From Oscillospiraceae bacterium (lineage in GTDB: Bacteria > Bacillota_A > Clostridia > Oscillospirales > Ruminococcaceae), in the NCBI GenBank assembly GCA_017400025.1, contig JAFQAF010000339.1, forward strand, positions 1 to 6,208: a stretch of 6,208 bases of DNA, written 5' to 3'. Numbering within the stretch: the stretch's first letter is position 1; the number at the start of each line of letters is the position of its first letter. A program made the translations under genes and the position numbers. Positions 1 to 4,602 of this stretch are shown here, in pieces. Under the pieces are notes generated by a model, which did not search any database, had not been told where the DNA came from, and saw only the letters and a program-made list of their open reading frames with translations.

Positions 1-517
1 ATCCCATCATATTGGTCAGTTCTTCTTCGGCGCTCTCTATGGGAATATCAAATTCTGTCTGGCCGTCTTCATCTTCAAATGCTGCGGTAAGAGACATAGG
101 GGGAGTGGCAGCCGAAACAGCCTGTGCTACCTCTTCCACTGAAACATTGAGCTCTGCGGCGATTTCTTTCAAAGTGGGCTCCTGGCCAAGTTTTTTCTGC
201 AGATTTTCTCTTGCATAGTTAATTTTCAGTGACAGTTCCTTTACACTTCGCGTTACCTTTACCATACCGCCGTCGCGGAATAGCTTTTTTATTTCCCCCA
301 GAATAACAGGCACTGCATAGGTGGAAAACTGCACGCCTCTTTCATTATCAAAAGCATCATAGGCTTTTATAAGCCCTACACAGCCTGCGGCATACATCTC
401 TTCATATTCAATTCCTTTGCCTCTGAATCTGTTGGCACAGGAATGTACCAACCCCAGATTGTTCTCAATAAATTTCTCTCTTTCTGTGCTTTTTTCTGTT
501 TTCAGGGTGACTGACAT
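1..517 (-). CDS. sigF: RNA polymerase sporulation sigma factor sigma-F (3' end outside window)
   Basis: Forespore-specific sigma-70-family factor that directs RNA polymerase to early forespore promoters. 172 codons are visible; the C-terminal part with most of region 4 lies beyond the window. Region 2 covers about residues 20-90: the segment with GCVGLIKAYDAFD (45-57), then FSTYAVPVILGEIKKLFRD (64-82) and VKVTRS (86-91), which closely follow the SigF/SigG/SigB pattern of STYAVP, GEI, RD and VKV-RS. Region 3 follows (about 92-150), with the EPTLKEIAAELNVS helix-turn-helix-like stretch at 113-126. The ATG (517-515) shares one base with the TAA stop of spoIIAB (TAATG), and GAGGT lies 6 nt upstream, so translation is probably coupled. 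SigG and SigB have similar region 2 sequences; sigma-F is chosen because the gene directly follows spoIIAA and spoIIAB. Sigma-F is known to be held inactive by SpoIIAB until septation. Confidence 0.95.
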   Translation of the reverse strand, partial: MSVTLKTEKSTEREKFIENNLGLVHSCANRFRGKGIEYEEMYAAGCVGLIKAYDAFDNERGVQFSTYAVPVILGEIKKLFRDGGMVKVTRSVKELSLKINYARENLQKKLGQEPTLKEIAAELNVSVEEVAQAVSAATPPMSLTAAFEDEDGQTEFDIPIESAEEELTNMMG

Positions 518-948
518 TATTTTACCTCTGTTAGTTTTTTAGTCATAACAACCCTTGTTCCTTTATCCGGTTTTGAGTAAACTTTTACCTTGTCCATAAA
601 GGCCTGCATAACCGCAAAGCCCAGGCCGGCCCTTTCGTTGGCGGCATCTGTGGTAAACATCGGAGTCATAGCCTGTTTTATGTTTTCTATGCCTTTACCC
701 CTGTCCCTTACAGTAATGGTAAGCAAACCATCACTGATACGGGCTGTTATGTACACTGTACCCACACAATCAGGATAGGCATGGACGACACAGTTTGTCA
801 CTGCTTCACTGACTGCTGTCTTTATGTCATTTACCTGCTCTATCGTCGGGTCAGCCTGCATACAGAATGCTGCTATTGTCATACGGGCAAAGGATTCGTT
901 TACTGACCTGGACGGAAACTGAATTTTAAACTGATTTTCTTTATACAT
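517..948 (-). CDS. spoIIAB: anti-sigma-F factor / serine kinase SpoIIAB
   Basis: Anti-sigma factor and serine kinase of the GHKL (Bergerat ATPase) fold. In the family it binds sigma-F in its ATP form and phosphorylates SpoIIAA. The 143-residue protein matches the usual length and shows the full ATP site: N box with Glu48 and Asn52 (SEAVTN at 47-52), G1 box DRGKG at 82-86, and G2 box GLGF at 108-111. The N-terminal FPSRSVNESFAR stretch (11-22) and the ADPT motif (32-35) are close to Bacillus SpoIIAB. An ATG 138 nt further upstream is open, but it lies inside spoIIAA. The chosen ATG at 948-946 is preceded by AAAGGTGA, which begins at the spoIIAA stop codon, and it gives the family's N-terminus. 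The spoIIAA stop is 10 nt upstream and the sigF start overlaps by 1 nt, which supports matched production of the three proteins. No key residue is missing. Confidence 0.96.
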   Translation of the reverse strand: MYKENQFKIQFPSRSVNESFARMTIAAFCMQADPTIEQVNDIKTAVSEAVTNCVVHAYPDCVGTVYITARISDGLLTITVRDRGKGIENIKQAMTPMFTTDAANERAGLGFAVMQAFMDKVKVYSKPDKGTRVVMTKKLTEVK

Positions 949-958
949 AGAATCACCT

Positions 959-1270
959 TTATATCTGAATATTCTGTATTGTTCTGATACCTGCAAGGGA
1001 GAGAATTCGGCCTGTGGACCTGTCCACCCCGCTGACATAAACTGACGCACCGCAGTCCCGGCATAATTTATGGCGTGCCAGTACAAGACCTACACCGGAG
1101 GAATCCATAAATGTTACCCGGGAGAAGTCAAGGATTACAACCTTTGGCATAGCTTTCAGAATCCGGCTGTCTATGCCTGACCTCACCGAAGCCGCACCAT
1201 GATGGTCTATTTCACCGGCAAGATGTACCGTAAGTGTGGATTTGTCCTGCGAAAATGATACTTTTGTCAT
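959..1270 (-). CDS. spoIIAA: anti-anti-sigma factor SpoIIAA
   Basis: STAS-domain anti-anti-sigma factor. Unphosphorylated SpoIIAA attacks the SpoIIAB-sigma-F complex and frees sigma-F; SpoIIAB inactivates it by phosphorylation, and SpoIIE reverses this. The 103-residue protein has GEIDHHGA (19-26), matching the conserved GE-DHH segment, and DFSRVTFMDSSGVGL (48-62). By alignment to Bacillus SpoIIAA, Ser57, the first Ser of DSSG, is the phosphorylated residue. The C-terminus is roughly 14 residues shorter than the Bacillus protein, but the STAS core is complete. The start is the ATG at 1270-1268, with AGAAAGGAA about 7 nt upstream. An in-frame ATG 27 nt further upstream (1297-1295) would place that ribosome binding site inside the gene, so it is rejected. 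First gene of the spoIIA operon; the folC terminator lies upstream. Confidence 0.95.
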   Translation of the reverse strand: MTKVSFSQDKSTLTVHLAGEIDHHGAASVRSGIDSRILKAMPKVVILDFSRVTFMDSSGVGLVLARHKLCRDCGASVYVSGVDRSTGRILSLAGIRTIQNIQI

Positions 1271-1317
1271 AATAATTCCTTTCTGCGTTTTATGCATACT
1301 TGTCCTGATGTAATAAT

Positions 1318-1345
1318 ATATTATCCCGAAAGAAAAAATTGTCGG
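1318..1345 (-). promoter_or_regulatory. candidate promoter of the spoIIA operon (weak)
   Basis: On the minus strand CCGACA (1345-1340) is followed after 16 nt by TAATAT (1323-1318), a poor sigma-A-like pair (4 of 6 matches at -35). An overlapping GATAAT (1325-1320) is an alternative -10. The -10 region also lies in a perfect 12-bp palindrome, ATAATATATTAT (1313-1324). It is placed correctly, between the folC terminator and the spoIIAA ribosome binding site. In Bacillus this operon uses sigma-H; I could not find a well-spaced sigma-H promoter here. Confidence 0.3.
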
Positions 1346-1353
1346 ATATGGTT

Positions 1354-1384
1354 AAAAATAAAAAACCGGAGAAAACTCCGGTTT
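1354..1384 (-). terminator. intrinsic terminator after folC
   Basis: A perfect 9-bp stem (1363-1371 paired with 1376-1384, core CCGGAG/CTCCGG) with a 4-nt loop. On the minus strand it is followed by a T-rich tract from 1364 down to 1354 (TTTTT-A-TTTTT pattern). It lies 90 nt after the folC stop and upstream of spoIIAA, so it separates the GNAT-folC transcript from the spoIIA operon. On the plus strand the trailing T tract is short, so the minus direction is the functional one. Confidence 0.88.
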
Positions 1385-1473
1385 ATATTATGTACTTGTT
1401 ATGTTGTGTTTTCAGCCTGTGCACTGACAGAAATTATCTGCATTTCTTCAGATAAACTATCTGGCGTCTGCCT

Positions 1474-2754
1474 TTATTTTTCAAGCATGGAAATAATATG
1501 TTCCCTGGCATCGGCAGCAAGGTAAAGTGAACCGAATACAAGGAGACCGCCCGGGCAGTTTTCCATTGCCATATCCAGAGCCTGCTGTACACTGTCTGAC
1601 GGGATTACTTCATTGAAATACGGTGATGCCATTTCGGCCAGTTTCTGCGGCTCAATAGCGCGTGCACCATGAAGAGGTACTGTGTAAAGGACATCGATGT
1701 AAGGCTTCATCAGTTCTATGATTTTTTCCGGTTCTTTATCTGAAAGGGATGCCCATACAGCAGTGAGACCTGTGATATTGTTTTCAGCCAGCACTTTCCG
1801 CAAAGCTGTTACGCCGTCCATATTATGGCCGCCATCAAGGATAACCAGCGGTTTTTCGTTTAAAACTTCTATTCTTGCAGGGAAACGTGTAGTTTCTATA
1901 CCTCTGACGATATCCTCATCTGTTATTACAAAGCCCTGCTGTCTGAGAACTTTCATAGCATCAATAACAACTGCGGCATTGTAGCTCTGATGAATTCCGG
2001 TAAAAGCCTGGTTTACTGTCAGGCCGCCATATTCCAGTCTTGAACGCATAAAACCGGTGTTGGCAGTCTTTATGCTGTTTTTATCCGGCACTGTAAGTTC
2101 AGCAGATTTTTCCTCTGCGACAGAGCGGATAACAGCCAGCGCTGATTCATCCTGTGCAGGATATGTTACAACAGGGCGGCCCGGTTTGATTATGCCGGCT
2201 TTCTGATATGCGATTTCTGCCAGGGTATTGCCCAGCACCGATGTATGGTCATAGCTGATGTTCATAATGCAGGCCACAAGACAGTCCTTTATTACATTTG
2301 TGCTGTCCAGCAGACCGCCGATACCCACCTCAAGGCAGACAACATCAACTTTTTCCATATTGAACCAGTAAAAAGCAATTGCAGTCACTATTTCAAATTC
2401 CAGCAGTTCCAGACCATCTTCCTGCAGAATCTGTTCCTGCCAGTATTTAATTTTCTCTGTAATCCCTGCAAGGGTATCCTTTGGGATGTATTCCCCGTTT
2501 ATCTGGAAACGCTCTGTAAACTCTATTACAAAGGGCGATATATTCATTCCCACCCTGTAACCGGCAGTTTTCAGTATATTGGCAGACATTGCCGCACAGC
2601 TGCCCTTGCCGTTAGTGCCGGCAATATGTACAAACTTAAGATTGTCCTGCGGGTTGCCCATAAGTGACAGCAGCTTTCTCATAGCTCTGTGGTTGTCTGT
2701 ATTTTTAAATCGTGGGCGTGAGTGAATATAATCAACAGCCTGCTGATAAGTCAT
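1474..2754 (-). CDS. folC: bifunctional folylpolyglutamate synthase / dihydrofolate synthase
   Basis: Cytoplasmic Mur-ligase-family enzyme that adds glutamate to dihydropteroate and to folates, using ATP. The 426-residue length is normal. Visible motifs are the P-loop AGTNGKGS (45-52), SPFVIEFTERFQING (73-87), the Mg/omega-loop motif EVGIGGLLDSTN (142-153), DHTSVLG (169-175) followed by YQKAGIIKPG (183-192) with the family's modified lysine in KAGIIK, and the C-domain ILDGGHN (305-311). The motif at 142-153 has Leu148 where Arg is usual (EVGLGGRLD), a conservative oddity rather than a sign of decay. The ATG at 2754 is chosen because AAAGGAG (2768-2762) lies 7 nt upstream. An in-frame ATG at 2775 precedes that site and would overlap it. 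It follows the GNAT gene by 21 nt, so they are probably co-transcribed. Whether both activities are retained cannot be told from sequence. Confidence 0.96.
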   Translation of the reverse strand: MTYQQAVDYIHSRPRFKNTDNHRAMRKLLSLMGNPQDNLKFVHIAGTNGKGSCAAMSANILKTAGYRVGMNISPFVIEFTERFQINGEYIPKDTLAGITEKIKYWQEQILQEDGLELLEFEIVTAIAFYWFNMEKVDVVCLEVGIGGLLDSTNVIKDCLVACIMNISYDHTSVLGNTLAEIAYQKAGIIKPGRPVVTYPAQDESALAVIRSVAEEKSAELTVPDKNSIKTANTGFMRSRLEYGGLTVNQAFTGIHQSYNAAVVIDAMKVLRQQGFVITDEDIVRGIETTRFPARIEVLNEKPLVILDGGHNMDGVTALRKVLAENNITGLTAVWASLSDKEPEKIIELMKPYIDVLYTVPLHGARAIEPQKLAEMASPYFNEVIPSDSVQQALDMAMENCPGGLLVFGSLYLAADAREHIISMLEK

Positions 2755-2775
2755 AATATATCTCCTTTGCAACAT

Positions 2776-3333
2776 CTATTTTTTATCGGGGTTATCAAGT
2801 ATATGATATCTTGCAGCACGGGTGCTGCCATCAGAAAGTTTCCTGATTTTTTCAGACATAAAGCGGAAACCGCATTTTTCCATAACTATGGCAGACTGCC
2901 TGTTTTCCGGCGAGCAGCTGCATAGCAGGTAGTCACAGCCTGCTGTTTCAAAGCAATAACCGGTTACAGCTTTGACGGCTTCCGGCATAAGCCCCTGTCC
3001 CCAATAGTCTTTATTGAGAACATATCCTATCTCCCTGCCGGTCATATTTTCATACCCGTCGATTTCAGTGCTTAATTTTTCAATTCCCACTGAACCTATT
3101 ACCTTGTTGCTTTCTTTTAATACAACAGCAAAGGTTTTTCTTTCCTCAATAAACATCTTTAATATAGCCGCTGATTCTTCCAGCGACTTATGTGGCTGCC
3201 AGCCCGCCATCTGTCCTACTCCGTCAACACTGGCATATTCAAAAAAATCATTGAGATCAGTTTCTTTCCACTGTCTCAAAATAAGTCTGTCTGTTTCAAT
3301 GCAGATATTCTTCAGGTCTATAGTTGCGTTCAT
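2776..3333 (-). CDS. GNAT-family N-acetyltransferase (RimJ/RimL type)
   Basis: Predicted acetyl-CoA-dependent N-acetyltransferase of 185 residues; the substrate is unknown. The pattern is that of the RimJ/RimL (Acetyltransf_3) branch: an N-terminal beta strand ETDRLILRQWKETD (13-26), a central VIGSVGI strand (78-84), and EIGYVLNKDYWGQGLMPEA (101-119), in which WGQGLM is the acetyl-CoA pyrophosphate-binding loop (motif A, Q/RxxGxG/A-like). The C-terminal NRQSAIVMEKCGFR (144-157) is the usual Asn...Ser then GFR segment. The ATG at 3333-3331 has a GGGGTG ribosome site 5 nt upstream and a TATAAT box further upstream. It is the first gene of a two-gene transcript with folC. Homologues acetylate ribosomal protein N-termini, antibiotics or small metabolites, and nothing here selects among these. 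Confidence is high for the family and low for any specific role. Confidence 0.93.
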   Translation of the reverse strand: MNATIDLKNICIETDRLILRQWKETDLNDFFEYASVDGVGQMAGWQPHKSLEESAAILKMFIEERKTFAVVLKESNKVIGSVGIEKLSTEIDGYENMTGREIGYVLNKDYWGQGLMPEAVKAVTGYCFETAGCDYLLCSCSPENRQSAIVMEKCGFRFMSEKIRKLSDGSTRAARYHILDNPDKK

Positions 3334-3363
3334 AATTACACCCCATTGGCATTTATATTTACT

Positions 3364-3369
3364 ATTATA
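3364..3369 (-). promoter_or_regulatory. -10 box of the GNAT-folC promoter
   Basis: A perfect TATAAT on the minus strand, about 30 nt upstream of the GNAT start codon, giving a predicted leader of roughly 24 nt. At a 17-nt spacing the -35 is poor (TGGTAA, 3 of 6), so an activator or a weak basal promoter is possible. The bases just after the box read AGTAAA, forming the ATAGTAAA element also seen at the divergent promoter. Confidence 0.6.
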
Positions 3370-3398
3370 CTATAACGAAACATCAGTTACCAGCTATT

Positions 3399-3413
3399 TA
3401 ATATATGATATTA
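3399..3413. repeat. short inverted repeat between divergent promoters
   Basis: TAATAT-ATG-ATATTA has perfect 6-bp arms around a 3-nt centre, midway between the two divergent -10 boxes. It could be an operator half-site pair, but the region is very AT-rich and chance palindromes are expected. Confidence 0.3.
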
Positions 3414-3436
3414 TTGTGAAAATTTAGTTGCGACAA

Positions 3437-3466
3437 TTTTACTATGGTATAATATCAATAGTAAAA
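3437..3466. repeat. 9-bp inverted repeat flanking the lipoprotein promoter -10 (candidate operator)
   Basis: TTTTACTAT (3437-3445) and ATAGTAAAA (3458-3466) are perfect inverse complements separated by 12 nt. The -10 box lies inside the spacer and the predicted start of transcription at the right arm, so a bound dimer would block the promoter. Related TACTAT copies occur at 3360-3365 and 3368-3373, over the opposite promoter. The site is seen in the sequence; its function is inferred. Confidence 0.45.
3445..3453 (+). promoter_or_regulatory. extended -10 promoter of the lipoprotein gene
   Basis: TGGTATAAT is a perfect extended -10 (TGn then TATAAT). There is no good -35 at 16-18 nt spacing, which is typical of extended -10 promoters. 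The predicted start of transcription is near 3460, giving a leader of about 30 nt before the ATG at 3491, with AAGAGGTG (3478-3485) as ribosome binding site. Confidence 0.65.
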
Positions 3467-3490
3467 ACATCCGTCAGAAGAGGTGTCATT

Positions 3491-4474
3491 ATGAAAAAAA
3501 CTATTACTTTTATACTTGCCGGGATTATGTGTTTTTCATTTACTGGCTGCGGCGGACAGCAGGCAGAAGATACACTGCATAAAACAATATCCATAGTGCA
3601 GAATAATAATTCTAACAGAATTACTGCAGAAAATGATAATTACATATTTTTTTACAGTTCAAACAAAATTATGAAAATGTCAAAGAATAACAGCTCAGTG
3701 GAAACAGTTTACACCTTTGACGGTGGCAATCTGATGTATTTTAATTGCATTGAATATTTTGACGATGCACTTTATATGATTGGCATCGGACGAGAATTTG
3801 GCGTAATGCAGCTTGCAACTGTTGGAACAGACGGCACAGGTATGAATAAAGTAATATTGGAAGATACCAATCAAATACCAAACTTTTATACGTGGGAAGA
3901 CAACCTGTATCTGGATTACTATATGATGGGCAATGACAGAAGCTATATAATAAAGCCGGAAACGCTGGAGCTTACAGAAACAGAAAGAGAGTATCGTGCA
4001 CGGACTAAAATCAGTGATGGGTCAATATTTGTAAAAAATGTTGAAAACGGACTCGGTAAGCTGTATAAAACAGATGTAACTGGAAATACTGTACTGTTTT
4101 CAGATGAAAATAAAAGTGTATTCATGTATCATGTCACAGATCACTATGTTTTCTATATACTTATAGATCCGGTGACATCTGAAACTTTCAAACTTTACCG
4201 CTGTGACATTGACGGCTGCAATGAAAAATTAATCAAAGAAATACCGGCTAAAAATCTTTATATAACTCAGTTTGACAATACACACCTGTATGTAAGTGAA
4301 TATAAAGGCCCTGTATGGAAGATTAACAAAGAAACTCTCGAAACAACTGATATTTCAACTGTAGAAGGCGTTGATTTTGGTATTCAGGAAGTCAACAACG
4401 AAAAACTCTTTTACAGCTTTACAAGTGATGTGTATCACATAGACACTGTAACAGGTGAAAAAACAGAATTTTAA
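3491..4474 (+). CDS. predicted lipoprotein with repeated beta units (DUF5050-like, probable beta-propeller)
   Basis: A 327-residue predicted secreted lipoprotein of unknown function. The N-terminus has a Lys-Lys start, a hydrophobic core (TFILAGIMCF) and a lipobox-like SFTGC, so Cys20 would be lipidated and the protein anchored to the outer face of the membrane; Phe at -3 is less usual than Leu. The rest consists of about seven repeated units, each a YIFF/LYL-type strand, a KIMKM or KLYKTD strand, and a turn ending in ETVYTFDG-like or ETTDIS-like residues (near 51-78, 92-121, 138-162, 177-204, 218-251, 263-290, 303-327). This resembles the DUF5050/WD40-like propellers common in Clostridia. 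An upstream in-frame TTG at 3428 is rejected because the promoter lies within that extension; ATG 3491 has AAGAGGTG 5 nt upstream. A sampled stretch is more AT-rich than folC or valS, which suggests an accessory origin. The only clear plus-strand gene. Confidence 0.85.
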   Translation: MKKTITFILAGIMCFSFTGCGGQQAEDTLHKTISIVQNNNSNRITAENDNYIFFYSSNKIMKMSKNNSSVETVYTFDGGNLMYFNCIEYFDDALYMIGIGREFGVMQLATVGTDGTGMNKVILEDTNQIPNFYTWEDNLYLDYYMMGNDRSYIIKPETLELTETEREYRARTKISDGSIFVKNVENGLGKLYKTDVTGNTVLFSDENKSVFMYHVTDHYVFYILIDPVTSETFKLYRCDIDGCNEKLIKEIPAKNLYITQFDNTHLYVSEYKGPVWKINKETLETTDISTVEGVDFGIQEVNNEKLFYSFTSDVYHIDTVTGEKTEF

Positions 4475-4564
4475 GTTTATTGTATGCATATTTGTTTTCT
4501 GTTTCCATAACCATTGATGAGATTCCTGCTTCCACTTCAGAATTACAAAAATGAATAAATGGCA

Positions 4565-4590
4565 AAAGGCGGAGTTCACACTCCGCCTTT
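4565..4590. terminator. bidirectional terminator between valS and the lipoprotein gene
   Basis: An 11-bp perfect stem (4565-4575 with 4580-4590, core GGCGGAGT/ACTCCGCC) with a 4-nt loop. It lies 12 nt beyond the valS stop (minus strand, trailing TTTT when the A-T base of the stem is counted) and 90 nt after the lipoprotein stop (plus strand, followed by TTTAAAATTATTT). It probably serves both convergent genes; neither T tract is strong. Confidence 0.8.
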
Positions 4591-4602
4591 AAAATTATTT
4601 AA

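Noticed and set aside
1274..1308. AGGACAA ... AGAAA as a sigma-H-like promoter for spoIIAA
   Set aside because: The spacing and -10 match are imperfect, and transcription would begin almost at the start codon, leaving out the good ribosome binding site.
2245..2667. Plus-strand open frame of 140 codons
   Set aside because: Antisense to the conserved P-loop and EVGIGG region of folC; no ribosome binding site and no recognisable motif.
3014..3427. Plus-strand open frame of 137 codons with hydrophobic stretches
   Set aside because: Antisense to the GNAT gene and running into the promoter region; apparent membrane segments are typical of shadows of this kind.
3428..3490. TTG-initiated N-terminal extension of the lipoprotein
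   Set aside because: It would include the extended -10 box and push the signal peptide inward. ATG 3491 has a good ribosome site and gives a normal lipoprotein signal.
4475..4564. Possible small gene or RNA in the 90-nt gap after the lipoprotein gene
   Set aside because: No open frame with a ribosome site and no stable hairpin other than the terminator that follows; it reads as plain 3' untranslated sequence.
4355..4579. Minus-strand open frame of 74 codons after the lipoprotein gene
   Set aside because: Overlaps the end of the lipoprotein gene and runs through the terminator hairpin; no ribosome site and no family match.
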